64,000 nt of DNA from an uncultured Prevotellaceae bacterium (GCA_902800435.1 CADCEQ010000013.1:19229-83228); one strand, 5' to 3'. Counted from the first letter of the stretch, positions 51,679 to 60,301 are shown. A program made the numbers and translations. The notes: a model not told the origin generated them from the letters alone.

Positions 51679-52785
51679 ATGAAACGTCTCATGCTTAATT
51701 CATTCATGCTCTCTCTCGCCGTGGCCCTCTGGGGCTGCGGTGGGAGCGACAGCGACGACCCGCAGCCAGCCGCCGTCAGCATCACCGTGTCGCAGGAAAG
51801 CATCAATGTGCCTGCCGATGGCGGTACATATACCGTTAATGTCACGACGACCGGCAAGGAGTGGGGAGCATACGCTGATACAGACTTTATCACGGTTAAT
51901 ACGAACAATACGGTAGCCCAGGCGGGCACGCTGACGGTCACGGTTCCTGCTAATCCGACGACCAGTGCCCGCGCTGGCTCCGTCATCGTCATGTCGGGTG
52001 CTGCCCGTAAGACCGTCAGCGTCTCGCAGGCCGCTGCCGCCCAGTCGGCCTACTATGCGCCAGAAGGTTACTCACTCGTCTGGCAGGATGAGTTCGACAA
52101 GGGTTCGGAACTGAACCCCGACGACTGGACCCACGAGGTGAAGGGCAGTGGTTGGGTGAACCACGAACTGCAGAACTACGTCAACCACAAGACACCCGAG
52201 GGCAAGCTCGTCACGGAGATTCGTGGCGGCAAGCTCCGCATCACCGCCTTGAAGGAGAACGGCAAGGTCTATTCCGGCCGCGTCTATGCCAAGGTGAAGC
52301 AGGGTTGGCAGTATGGCTATATCGAGGCCAGCATCAAGTTGCCGAAGGGCAAGGGCACGTGGCCTGCCTTCTGGATGATGCCCGTGAACTTCCGCTCATG
52401 GCCTGCCGACGGCGAGATTGACATCATGGAGGAGGTGGGCTACCATCCTAACTATGTATCCTCGAGTCTGCATGCCAACGCTCACGTTCATTCGAACGGT
52501 ACGCAGGTCACCCACGAGATGCTCTGTCAGGGTGCCGAGGACGAATTCCATACCTATGCTATTCTTTGGACAGCCAACAACATCACGACGTACGTCGACG
52601 GAAAGCAGCAGCTGAGCTACGACAACCGTGGCAAGGGTCGCGACGACTGGCCCTACGATGACCCGTTCTACGTCATCTTCAACCTCGCCTGGGGCGGTGA
52701 CTGGGGCGGTGCGCAGGGTGTCGACGAGAGTGCCCTGCCTGCTGTGATGGAAGTAGACTACGTCCGCGTTTTTCAGAAAAGGTAA
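51679..52785 (+). CDS. GH16 endo-beta-glucanase lipoprotein with BACON domain
   Basis: 368 residues with a lipobox-like WGCG. BACON-type domain about 33-118 (ITVSQESINVPADGGTYTVNV, KTVSVSQ). GH16 domain about 130-367 with the catalytic GEIDIMEE (nucleophile E246, acid/base E251) and the WPAFWMMP and WGGDWGG segments of laminarinase-like enzymes. It should cut beta-1,3- or beta-1,3/1,4-glucan at the cell surface. ATG follows the upstream stop directly. The last codon and stop (AGG TAA) are part of the GGTAAAAAAGTAAA array that follows. Confidence 0.95.
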   Translation: MKRLMLNSFMLSLAVALWGCGGSDSDDPQPAAVSITVSQESINVPADGGTYTVNVTTTGKEWGAYADTDFITVNTNNTVAQAGTLTVTVPANPTTSARAGSVIVMSGAARKTVSVSQAAAAQSAYYAPEGYSLVWQDEFDKGSELNPDDWTHEVKGSGWVNHELQNYVNHKTPEGKLVTEIRGGKLRITALKENGKVYSGRVYAKVKQGWQYGYIEASIKLPKGKGTWPAFWMMPVNFRSWPADGEIDIMEEVGYHPNYVSSSLHANAHVHSNGTQVTHEMLCQGAEDEFHTYAILWTANNITTYVDGKQQLSYDNRGKGRDDWPYDDPFYVIFNLAWGGDWGGAQGVDESALPAVMEVDYVRVFQKR

Positions 52786-52850
52786 AAAAGTAAAAAGGTA
52801 AAAAAGTAAAAAGGTAAAAAAGTAAAAGGGTAAGAAAGTAAATAGGTAAA
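52779..52850 (+). repeat. GGTAAAAAAGTAAAA-type array between the GH16 and GH3 genes
   Basis: About 70 bp of alternating GGTAAAAA and AGTAAAAA units, starting in the GH16 stop codon and ending 6 nt before the GH3 ATG. Units at the right end are degenerate (GGGTAAGAAAGTAAATAGG). Inverted partner at 52907-52946. Confidence 0.88.
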
Positions 52851-52855
52851 GCTAT

Positions 52856-55234
52856 ATGATAAAAATGTTGTTAATGAAATATAAGCTAAAGGAACTGGGT
52901 AGGGTAACTTTTTTACCTTTTTACCTTTTTACCCTTTTACCTTTGGCAAATGCTCAGCAGTTGCCCGTCTATCTCGACGAGTCAAAACCCATTGAGCAGC
53001 GCATCGACGATGCTCTCAAGCGTATGACGCTCGACGAGAAGATTGCCGTTATCCATGCGCAGTCGAAGTTCTCAAGCCCTGGCGTGAAGCGTCTCGGCTT
53101 CCCCGACCTGTGGACCGACGACGGTCCTCACGGCGTGCGTCCCGATGTGCTTTGGGACGAGTGGGAGCAGGCCGGACAGACCAATGACTCCTGCGTGGCC
53201 TTCCCCGCACTCACCTGCTTAGCCGCCACATGGAACCCCGCGATGGCGCGCCTTTACGGCGAGAGTCTCGGCGAAGAGGCCCTCTACCGCAACAAGAGCG
53301 TCATTCTCGGCCCTGGTGTCAACATCAACCGCACACCGCTCGGAGGTCGCAACTTCGAGTACATGGGCGAAGACCCCTACTTGGCCTCGCGCATGGTCGT
53401 TCCCTACGTACAGGGTCTGCAGTCGAAGGGCGTGGCAGCCTGCGTGAAGCACTACGCCCTGAACAACGACGAGGAATACCGTCATCAGGTGAACGTCATT
53501 GTCAGCGACCGTGCCCTCCACGAAATCTACCTGCCCGCCTTCCGGGCTGCCGTTCAGGAGGGTGGTGCGTGGGCCATCATGGGTGCCTACAACCTATATA
53601 AGGACCAACACAACTGCCATAATGAAGTGATACTCAACAAGATCCTGAAACAGGACTGGGGCTTCGACGGCGTGGTCATCAGCGACTGGGGCGGCTGCCA
53701 CGATACCGATGAGGCCGTCCGCAACGGTCTGGACCTGGAATTCGGCACGTGGACCGACGGCCTGACGATGGGCAAGACCAACGCCTACGACGCCTACTAT
53801 CTGGCCGCTGCCTACAAGCAGGCCATCCGCGAGGGTCGCTACACGACGAAGGAACTCGACGACAAGGTCCGCCGCGTGCTGCGCCTGTTCTACCGCACCA
53901 CCATGCGCCGCAACAAGCCCGTCGGCTTCCTGTGCTCAGAGAGCCACTACGCCGCTGCGCTGAAGATTGCGCAGGAAGGTATCGTGTTGCTGAAGAATAG
54001 CCCCCTCCCAGCCTCCCCCCGTAGGGGAGGAGTTTCAGCACCGCTACTGCCTTTAGACGCAACGAAGGCGCAGCGTATATTGGTGGTTGGCGAGAACGCC
54101 ATTAAGATGATGACTGTTGGCGGTGGCTCCTCTTCGCTGAAGGCTCAACGCGAAATCCTGCCCCTCGACGGCATTTCACGTGCTCTCACAGGCCATGACT
54201 ATTTACTCCCCTCTCCAGTCGGAGAGGGGCAGGGGGTGAGGCTTGACTTTGCCCGTGGCTACGTCGGCGATACCGTGCAGAGCTACAACGGCGTCACCGT
54301 CGGCCGCTCCCTCTACGAGACGCGCTCTCAGTCCGAGCTCACCGCCGAAGCTGTGGAGAAGGCCCGCAAGGCTGATGTCGTCATCTTCATTGGTGGCCTC
54401 AACAAGAGCGACTATCAAGACTGCGAAGGGCATGACCGCAAGACCTACGACATGCCCTACGCGCAGAACGAAGTGGTCGAGGCCATTCTGAAGGTGAATC
54501 CCCGTCTGGTGTTCGTCAACATCTCCGGCAACGGCATTGCCCTGCCTTGGCTCTCGAAGGTGCCAGCCGTCGTTCAGGCCTGGTTCATCGGCTCTGAGGC
54601 TGGCGAGGCCATTGCCAGTGTGCTCTTCGGCGATGTCAATCCCTCGGGCAAGCTGCCCTTCACCTGGTATGCCTCGCTCGACCAGTGCGGTGCCCACGCC
54701 CTGGGCACTTATCCAGGCACATGGCGTGCCGACCATAAGGTTATCGACGAAGAATACAAAGAAGGCATCTTTGTCGGCTATCGCTGGGTTGACCGTTTAA
54801 AAGTAAAAAAGGAAAAAGGTAAAAAGGTAAAACAGTCAGCTCCCCTGTTCCCCTTCGGCCACGGTCTGAGCTACACGACCTTCACGCTCGGAAAGGCAAC
54901 GGCTGAAAAGACGGAAATGACCACCGACGAAACCATCACCTTCACCGTCCCAGTCACAAATACTGGTAAGGTGGCCGGTGCCGAGACCGTCCAGCTCTAC
55001 ATCAGCGACAAGCACTCAAAGGTAGAGCGCCCCGTGAAGGAGCTGAAAGCCTTCCAAAAGGTGTACCTCCAGCCCGGCGAGACGCAGATCGTCAGCCTGA
55101 CAATCGACAAGCGTGCCCTCAGCTACTACGACGACCATAGCAGCCAATGGACTGTCGAGCCCGGCGACTTCGAGGCTCTCATCGGCACCTCCTCTGCCAA
55201 CATCGCCACGACCTGCAAGTTCGCGCTGAAATAA
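52856..55234 (+). CDS. GH3-family beta-glucosidase
   Basis: 792 residues. Signal peptide (about 18-33), GH3 N-terminal barrel with nucleophile Asp in ISDWGG (D277), C-terminal domain with the CEGHDR motif (E524, probable acid/base), then a fibronectin III-like end. It should release glucose from imported oligosaccharides, probably in the periplasm. Four segments look foreign and match intergenic repeats: the signal core FLPFYLFTLLPLA, residues 383-395 (PLPASPRRGGVSA), 450-463 (LLPSPVGEGQGVRL) and 648-660 (LKVKKEKGKKVKQ). All keep the frame and lie in surface-loop-like positions. Last gene of the locus. Confidence 0.93.
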   Translation: MIKMLLMKYKLKELGRVTFLPFYLFTLLPLANAQQLPVYLDESKPIEQRIDDALKRMTLDEKIAVIHAQSKFSSPGVKRLGFPDLWTDDGPHGVRPDVLWDEWEQAGQTNDSCVAFPALTCLAATWNPAMARLYGESLGEEALYRNKSVILGPGVNINRTPLGGRNFEYMGEDPYLASRMVVPYVQGLQSKGVAACVKHYALNNDEEYRHQVNVIVSDRALHEIYLPAFRAAVQEGGAWAIMGAYNLYKDQHNCHNEVILNKILKQDWGFDGVVISDWGGCHDTDEAVRNGLDLEFGTWTDGLTMGKTNAYDAYYLAAAYKQAIREGRYTTKELDDKVRRVLRLFYRTTMRRNKPVGFLCSESHYAAALKIAQEGIVLLKNSPLPASPRRGGVSAPLLPLDATKAQRILVVGENAIKMMTVGGGSSSLKAQREILPLDGISRALTGHDYLLPSPVGEGQGVRLDFARGYVGDTVQSYNGVTVGRSLYETRSQSELTAEAVEKARKADVVIFIGGLNKSDYQDCEGHDRKTYDMPYAQNEVVEAILKVNPRLVFVNISGNGIALPWLSKVPAVVQAWFIGSEAGEAIASVLFGDVNPSGKLPFTWYASLDQCGAHALGTYPGTWRADHKVIDEEYKEGIFVGYRWVDRLKVKKEKGKKVKQSAPLFPFGHGLSYTTFTLGKATAEKTEMTTDETITFTVPVTNTGKVAGAETVQLYISDKHSKVERPVKELKAFQKVYLQPGETQIVSLTIDKRALSYYDDHSSQWTVEPGDFEALIGTSSANIATTCKFALK
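52907..52946 (-). repeat. Inverted copy of the GGTAAAAAAGTAAA-type repeat in the GH3 signal peptide
   Basis: ACTTTTTTACCTTTTTACC and the units after it are complementary to the array at 52779-52850, with the GH3 start codon in the 56-nt loop. Confidence 0.87.
54001..54031 (+). repeat. REP-like palindrome inside the GH3 gene (first)
   Basis: CCTCCCC...GGGGAGG around CCGTA, preceded by CCCCCTCCCAG. It codes SPLPASPRRGG in frame. Confidence 0.75.
54206..54241 (+). repeat. REP-like palindrome inside the GH3 gene (second)
   Basis: CCCCTCTCC (54208-54216), loop AGTC, GGAGAGGGG (54221-54229), then CAGGGGGTGAGG. A typical Bacteroidetes REP-type hairpin; codes LPSPVGEGQGVR in frame. Confidence 0.8.
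54797..54832 (+). repeat. GGTAAAAAAGTAAA-type repeat inside the GH3 gene
   Basis: TTTAAAAGTAAAAAAGGAAA and further units code LKVKKEKGKKVKQ just before the conserved APLFPFGHGLSY. In frame, plus orientation. Confidence 0.85.
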
Positions 55235-55256
55235 CGTAAGCCTGATTAATAGAAAC

Positions 55257-55294
55257 GAATTGAGGGCATGCCACAATCGGCATGCCCTCAATTC
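55257..55294. repeat. 16-bp-stem palindrome, copy 1
   Basis: GAATTGAGGGCATGCC (55257-55272), 6-nt loop, exact complement at 55279-55294. It lies 23 nt after the GH3 stop. Read in the opposite orientation it matches copy 2 at 55834-55871 at every base but one. It may also act as a terminator, but has no T-run. Confidence 0.9.
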
Positions 55295-55316
55295 TTAATA
55301 TGTCTGGTGTGAATGG

Positions 55317-55520
55317 CTAATCAGTAGATTCTTGCCTGATACTTTTCATTATTTCTGAAAAAGCATCTAATCCAATAACTTGGAAACGAGGAAAAGGAGA
55401 TGATGCTGCTTCAATGAAATGGCCATCATCCGTTACAATGAAATCGGCTTGAGATACAAAAGCGCAATCTTCCTCATACAAACAAATGCTTATTTGCGGT
55501 AAGGAGTGCGCAAGTGTGTA
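55317..55520 (-). pseudogene. Remnant of a PIN-domain toxin (C-terminal part)
   Basis: A reading frame without an ATG ends at 55317 and gives ...CAFVSQADFIVTDDGHFIEAA, SSPFPRFQVIGLDAFSEIM, with the ADxIVTxDxHF block and FPRxxVI end of PIN_3-type toxins. Only about 60-65 residues remain of a usual 130-140, and the N-terminal catalytic aspartates are missing. The gene is therefore broken, starting within the last codons of the antitoxin-like gene upstream. It lies between the two palindromes. Confidence 0.7.
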
Positions 55521-55711
55521 CTACGCAATTCATCGAGTACTTGCTGGTTAAGCGTACCATTATCCCACAATCGCTGCATTTCCTGTTCTAAGCGAGTGGC
55601 ATAGAAGTTACGCAAAACATCCATCAAAGCGTTTACCTCTTGTTCGTCTTGAGCACCGGCAAACGATTCTATAATCATCATTTGAGATTTGTTCATTGTG
55701 TTAATTTGCAT
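55490..55711 (-). CDS. Antitoxin-like small protein next to the broken PIN toxin
   Basis: 73 residues, cytoplasmic and mostly helical (DEQEVNALMDVLRNFYATRLEQEMQRLWDNGTL). The size, position directly before a PIN-type fragment and overlap with it suggest the antitoxin of a type II pair. I do not recognise a named family. The promoter box is 29 nt upstream of the ATG. With the toxin broken, it may be an orphan. Confidence 0.65.
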   Translation of the reverse strand: MQINTMNKSQMMIIESFAGAQDEQEVNALMDVLRNFYATRLEQEMQRLWDNGTLNQQVLDELRSTHLRTPYRK

Positions 55712-55739
55712 AATCTATTCTTTTTAGCGATTTGTTGTG

Positions 55740-55747
55740 CAAAGATA
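55740..55747 (-). promoter_or_regulatory. -7 box (TATCTTTG) of the antitoxin-like gene
   Basis: TATCTTTG on the minus strand, 28 nt before the ATG at 55711. Confidence 0.68.
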
Positions 55748-55798
55748 GTAAGTAATTTCCAATAAACCAAACATTCTTGTGTTTAATTGACTGATTAA

Positions 55799-55815
55799 AA
55801 GTAAAAAGGCTAAAG
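55799..55815 (+). repeat. Short degenerate GTAAAAAGG repeat
   Basis: AAGTAAAAAGGCTAAAG, a single degenerate unit of the GGTAAAAAAGTAAA family next to palindrome copy 2. Confidence 0.4.
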
Positions 55816-55833
55816 AAGTTCCCCTACCTATAC

Positions 55834-55871
55834 GAATTGAGGGCATGCCGATTATGGCATGCCCTCAATTC
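55834..55871. repeat. 16-bp-stem palindrome, copy 2
   Basis: GAATTGAGGGCATGCC (55834-55849), loop GATTAT, exact complement at 55856-55871. Inverted relative to copy 1 (one loop base differs). It sits 24 nt after the stop of the small peptide gene at 55895. Confidence 0.9.
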
Positions 55872-55894
55872 TTTGTATGATTGGCGCAGTGGGA

Positions 55895-56077
55895 TTAATC
55901 GTCCCAGAACGCTACGTTGTCGAAGTCGTTTTCATCTTCGTCGTAATCTTCGTAATCCTCAAATCTTTCGTCACGCTCTTTTCTTGACGATGCGTAGCGA
56001 TCTGAGTTCACCAACACATGGTATTGTGTCTTGAGGGCATGAGTCCCGCAAACGGGCTTGATATATACTTTCTTCAT
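55895..56077 (-). CDS. Small acidic peptide ending in FWDD (module 2)
   Basis: 60 residues. It begins MKKVYIKP, has a middle with THALKTQYHVLVNSD, then a strongly acidic part (DYEDYDEDENDFDN) and ends VAFWDD. No signal peptide or TM. A perfect AGGAGG (CCTCCT on the plus strand, 56086-56091) lies 8 nt before the ATG, which is rare in this window. It starts 19 nt after the stop of the 1339-residue secreted protein and is surely in the same transcript. It resembles the 57-residue product at 60385-60558. Function unknown; precursor peptide, secretion partner and regulatory peptide are all possible. Confidence 0.8.
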   Translation of the reverse strand: MKKVYIKPVCGTHALKTQYHVLVNSDRYASSRKERDERFEDYEDYDEDENDFDNVAFWDD

Positions 56078-56085
56078 ATTACTGT

Positions 56086-56091
56086 CCTCCT
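56086..56091 (-). promoter_or_regulatory. Perfect Shine-Dalgarno site of the module-2 peptide gene
   Basis: AGGAGG on the minus strand, 8 nt before the ATG. Most other genes here have only weak or no such site. Confidence 0.8.
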
Positions 56092-56096
56092 ATTTT

Positions 56097-59000
56097 TTAT
56101 TTAACACCAATCTTAACATTGTTGACCACATACAAGCCTGAGGGCAGGCTGACGGTCTGGGTGTCTCCACCCTGCATGTTGACCTTCGCTGCGAGTGTGC
56201 CATTGGCTGCGTAGATAGATACCTCTTGTGCCTTGGTGGCCGTGAGCGTCATGCTACCCTTGTCCGTACGAACCATCAGGTCGGCTTCGCTCTTCCAATT
56301 GTCGTCGATGCCTGTGACGTCATACTCAGGCTCATCGAAAGAGATGTCGAAGTACTTCAAAGAGAACTCGCGGCTTGTGTTAGTTGGGTATTTGTAAATA
56401 CCGCGGAACGGGAAAACTAGGAGATTGTACTTCTTTAACAGATCACTCAAGTTATGATACATGTTGTTGGCGAAGTAGAATACCCTCTCGTCAGTACGAT
56501 CGTAGTTGGTTCCTGAGAAGGTTCCGTAGTTCGTAAAGGGCACTGTTGAATTATTAAACGAGACGTTAATTGCATCACCTTTGATGAATTGACCAGTAAA
56601 GTTAGTACCTGTTATTACGTCAGCATCAGTCGTCGGTGTTGCCTTGATAGTTGCACCTTTTTGCTTGGCAATAAACGAGATGTTTTGGTCTGCAGGCACG
56701 TTCTCTCCATCAACCTTAATCATATAAGGCTTGTTGGCTACAGTCGTTTCAGTGCCCAGTGGTTTAAAGTATGCTGTACCATAATAGTCATCGGCTGCGT
56801 TCTTGCTGCCTATTACAGCTGTGGTCTGATCGTCCTTTTTGTTGAGCTGGTTGACTGTGAATGCGCAGCTTCCGTCGTCATTTGTGTGCTTGCCGCCTGT
56901 CAGTGAGAGCGAGAAGGGCAACATAATCGATGCCAAGCCGTCCTTTTTGTATCTGCTGTCGGTGATATTGCGGGTATAGATTGCATAGTTGCCTTCTTGG
57001 ACGCTAATATCGTATAGAGCGAAGAAAGGTTTCTTGTCTTGGAGTTCGATATTGTTGGAAGCAGTGAACGTATCTCCATCACCCTTATAGGCGAAGTTTC
57101 CTATTGAATTGGTAGAATTCTGCTTGGGCAGGAATACAAAAGCATTTGCACCGATGGGCTTGTCATTCTGTCCGGCTCCATTGAGAATCTCGCTAAAATG
57201 GTGAATGTTGGTAGTTGCGTTTGCCCCTGTTCCAGTTGTCTCGGAATTCTCTGAGACAGAGAGCAGCTCGCTTGCATCCACATATAGAATCTGGCTCTTT
57301 GCCGTTGGTCTTTCTCCCGTATGGTTGGTGAGATTTCCCGTTGTTGTTGCACCAGCATTGATACCGTTAACAATTTGCGACACGGTCAGGTAGCCGTATT
57401 GTTGTTCGGCGTCGTTAGAGTATGTGGTTGTTTTCAGTTTCAGACCATAGAGAGGACCTGTCTTCTCCTCATCACCATCCAGATAGAATGAACTGTTATA
57501 AATCTTTGACCATTCAAACACAGGCGTGAAGGTTTCTTTCTGCGCCGTGATATCCATTTTGTAGAAGGCGTATGTACGGTGCTGAGTAGCCGTAGCCGTA
57601 GAAATGTTGTAGCGCGTCTCGTCGCAGGTGAACAGATAGGCTATCTTTTGAGTGGCAGGATTTGTGGTAGAAACTGTCATCTCGGAATTTGTATAAGACA
57701 ACTGCGAGAACAAAGCTTCACCCGGATGCGCCGCACCATACAAAGCTAACGAGAAAGGATACTCCTCAACAGTGCCACCACCTGCACCCACTTCGGCGGC
57801 GTTGTTGAATCTGTAAGCGTAGTTGCCCTTGACAGAAGTAATAACCTTAGTCGTGTAACTCTCTTCACCAGTAGTATTATAGAGGTTCTGAGAACTATCC
57901 CAATAGGGTGACTTCACGAAACTGTAGCGGGCATTGTTCTTTGACGTTGTATTATTATAATAGGTATTGTCTCCGTAAGTGCTATACAGATTCTCGAATG
58001 TGAACAGACAGTCATTTGTCCAGCCTTCTGGAACATAGAAATGGAATGCGTCGCCACCAACCGAGAAGTCGCTGGCCGTGAAGGTCTGAATGAGCCTGTT
58101 GCCGTTGCTTATAGGCACGTATTCATTAGAAGAATTCTTAGAAGCTTCCTGGCAGACGATTTCTATGCGGTTGATATAGGGGTCGAGAGCCTGCATGGTG
58201 ATGTCACCTTTAATCAAGCCGACACCTTTGACGCCAATCTTCACTGCATCGTTGTTCATGCCTGCGATTTCAACGAAACCTTCAACGATACCATCCTCAG
58301 AATCACCATCAACCTCAATATACTGATCATCTGCATCATTCACCCAAACTTGATCTCCATTATCTCCATAAACTGCAACTTTAGTACCTGTCTTGTCGAA
58401 CACCTTCAACTGGAATGTGCTCGGTGAGAAAGCTGGGAAACTTACCGTGCTTTGAGTTGTCGTATAGATATTGAGGGTCTTGGTGTAACCTGTTAGTGTA
58501 CGGGGAGCAATAACATTATTTCCGAGACTGTTTTTATTGGTCAATATATAACGCCCTCCAGAAACGTGAGTATCTCGTCTATTACTATTTTCGTTTCTAT
58601 AATATGTGCTGTTAACCGGATTGAGACAAATAACCATGTTGGCATTACTTGGAATTGAAATTTGTCCAGATTCGTTAATGACGTATTTCGCTGGAGATTC
58701 CGCTAATGATACTACAGTAATAACGTTGTAGGAATCCTGTTTTAAATATTTGTCAGGATTGGCAGCCAAACGAATATAACCATCATCGTCTATGAACCAT
58801 GATGCTTTCTTAGTTTGGTCGCTTGAGGCTTCTCCTGTTGACGTCAAATAGAATGTCTTCACAGAATGAGTACCTGTCCAATAATAATAATCATCATTCC
58901 ACCAACTTGTATCATCATGAAAAGCAAAATCATATGTGTCAAGATTCTGACTGATTGTAAATGTTGGGTATGTTTTCGTGCCCGTCTGGACGGTTTCGCT

Positions 59001-60116
59001 AACCGTTTCAGTATGAGCACTCTTACTTTCGCCATAGGTGTAATTAATCTTGGCACCGGTAATGCGGTAGCCAATCGGGTTCTTCGTTCCCGATCCGTTT
59101 TTCAGCTCAATGTATGTTGGCGTCTCAATATAGTAATAATGCCAATCGTCATCATCGCTACCGATCTGGAAGTAGTCTCCATTTGAGGTAATGGTACCGT
59201 CTATACTTGAATTGGTGCCTCCAGCAGGGTCTACTACCGTGCCACTTATTCCGTCGTAGTTGGTGCCACCCTTCACAGCCTCGGCCTCGAAGAGTGTCAG
59301 GTTAGCCATGACGTCTTTCACGTTCTCGTAGCTATAGCTTACGCGAGTATCATTATTGTATTCACGGGGCTCCACAACGCCGATGTCGACGGTGCTGGTA
59401 GAGAATGGCACATCTACAGCATGCTTTTTCAAGAAAGAGCCAGCAGGAGTGAATGGCGTGTAGTCAGCCTCCGCCGTAAAGAAAAGTTCCACGCTTTCAA
59501 GCGTGATAAATGCTCGTGCTGAATTTGTCAACTTAAAATAGAGGGTATTATCCATATCGGTATCTGTCATGCTGGTACGCTTGATAGTATTGCGTGCTGC
59601 CGATGAGCTATACGACATTCCTCCAACATGAGTTTCATCATTATACCAATTCCAACTAGCAGTTCCGTTACCTCCTCGAACAACTTCACCAAATGTTGCA
59701 TTATTACCACTACCACCTTCTCCTAGATCAACATTTCTACGAAATACAATCGTATAGCCAGTAAAACGATAACCTTTCGGTAATGTGAAAGCCACATAAG
59801 AATCGGATAGGTTTCCACGTCCTAAAATTAATGCATTGCCAGACGATTTAAAAATGTTGTTGGCAGGATTTTCAAACTGACCTATATCTGATACTTTAAA
59901 ACCACTGTCTTTATCAGAGGTAGTCATGTTTAAATTAAGCTGGTTGTGCTTCCATAAGGCAAAACCACCCATTGAGAAGAAATTATCTTCATCACCGGCT
60001 CCTTTCTCGGCAGCAATTGTATTGCCGTTGTTGCTTCTGACGGTCACGTTCTGCGCCATCACCCCCAAAGGTAATAAAAGTAAGCTCAATAGAGCAAAAA
60101 GTATTTTCTTTCTCAT
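56097..60116 (-). CDS. 1339-residue secreted protein with C-terminal sorting-like domain (module 2)
   Basis: Signal peptide MRKKILFALLSLLLLPLGVMAQ, then a very long beta-rich, Thr/Ser/Asn-rich and Cys-poor body without a recognised enzyme motif, and a C-terminal part of about 80 residues (EVSIYAANGTLAAKVNMQ...LPSGLYVVNNVKIGVK) like T9SS type A-like tails. Exposed or surface-bound location is expected. I do not recognise the family, and whether a type IX system exists cannot be seen here. Its AT content is higher than in the housekeeping genes. It has its own promoter and is followed within 19 nt by a small acidic peptide gene. Confidence 0.85.
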   Translation of the reverse strand: MRKKILFALLSLLLLPLGVMAQNVTVRSNNGNTIAAEKGAGDEDNFFSMGGFALWKHNQLNLNMTTSDKDSGFKVSDIGQFENPANNIFKSSGNALILGRGNLSDSYVAFTLPKGYRFTGYTIVFRRNVDLGEGGSGNNATFGEVVRGGNGTASWNWYNDETHVGGMSYSSSAARNTIKRTSMTDTDMDNTLYFKLTNSARAFITLESVELFFTAEADYTPFTPAGSFLKKHAVDVPFSTSTVDIGVVEPREYNNDTRVSYSYENVKDVMANLTLFEAEAVKGGTNYDGISGTVVDPAGGTNSSIDGTITSNGDYFQIGSDDDDWHYYYIETPTYIELKNGSGTKNPIGYRITGAKINYTYGESKSAHTETVSETVQTGTKTYPTFTISQNLDTYDFAFHDDTSWWNDDYYYWTGTHSVKTFYLTSTGEASSDQTKKASWFIDDDGYIRLAANPDKYLKQDSYNVITVVSLAESPAKYVINESGQISIPSNANMVICLNPVNSTYYRNENSNRRDTHVSGGRYILTNKNSLGNNVIAPRTLTGYTKTLNIYTTTQSTVSFPAFSPSTFQLKVFDKTGTKVAVYGDNGDQVWVNDADDQYIEVDGDSEDGIVEGFVEIAGMNNDAVKIGVKGVGLIKGDITMQALDPYINRIEIVCQEASKNSSNEYVPISNGNRLIQTFTASDFSVGGDAFHFYVPEGWTNDCLFTFENLYSTYGDNTYYNNTTSKNNARYSFVKSPYWDSSQNLYNTTGEESYTTKVITSVKGNYAYRFNNAAEVGAGGGTVEEYPFSLALYGAAHPGEALFSQLSYTNSEMTVSTTNPATQKIAYLFTCDETRYNISTATATQHRTYAFYKMDITAQKETFTPVFEWSKIYNSSFYLDGDEEKTGPLYGLKLKTTTYSNDAEQQYGYLTVSQIVNGINAGATTTGNLTNHTGERPTAKSQILYVDASELLSVSENSETTGTGANATTNIHHFSEILNGAGQNDKPIGANAFVFLPKQNSTNSIGNFAYKGDGDTFTASNNIELQDKKPFFALYDISVQEGNYAIYTRNITDSRYKKDGLASIMLPFSLSLTGGKHTNDDGSCAFTVNQLNKKDDQTTAVIGSKNAADDYYGTAYFKPLGTETTVANKPYMIKVDGENVPADQNISFIAKQKGATIKATPTTDADVITGTNFTGQFIKGDAINVSFNNSTVPFTNYGTFSGTNYDRTDERVFYFANNMYHNLSDLLKKYNLLVFPFRGIYKYPTNTSREFSLKYFDISFDEPEYDVTGIDDNWKSEADLMVRTDKGSMTLTATKAQEVSIYAANGTLAAKVNMQGGDTQTVSLPSGLYVVNNVKIGVK

Positions 60117-60178
60117 ACGCTTTGTTATTTGTTTATTCTTTATTTATTATTATGTTGTTATTACTTCGTATTACCTTG

Positions 60179-60186
60179 CAAAATTA
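60179..60186 (-). promoter_or_regulatory. -7 box (TAATTTTG) of module 2
   Basis: TAATTTTG then CAAGG on the minus strand, 62 nt before the ATG at 60116. No clear -33 TTTG. Confidence 0.65.
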
Positions 60187-60301
60187 AGAAAAAAGGAAAT
60201 AACTACGTCACAGAATTAACAAAAAAATACTTTGCTTTAATCTTTTTTGACATAAATCAAGCGAAACGTTCAGAAATGTGACAGAAATTAACAAAAAGCA
60301 A

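Noticed and set aside
52779..52850. GGTAAAAAAGTAAA array as a transcription terminator
   Set aside because: Alone it has no internal stem; only pairing with the inverted copy inside the next gene makes a hairpin, which would span a start codon rather than end the transcript.
55016..55291. Frames starting MRACRLWHALNS on both strands at 55.2 and 55.8 kb
   Set aside because: They are translations of the two palindromes, not genes; the shared start only shows that the palindromes are inverted copies.
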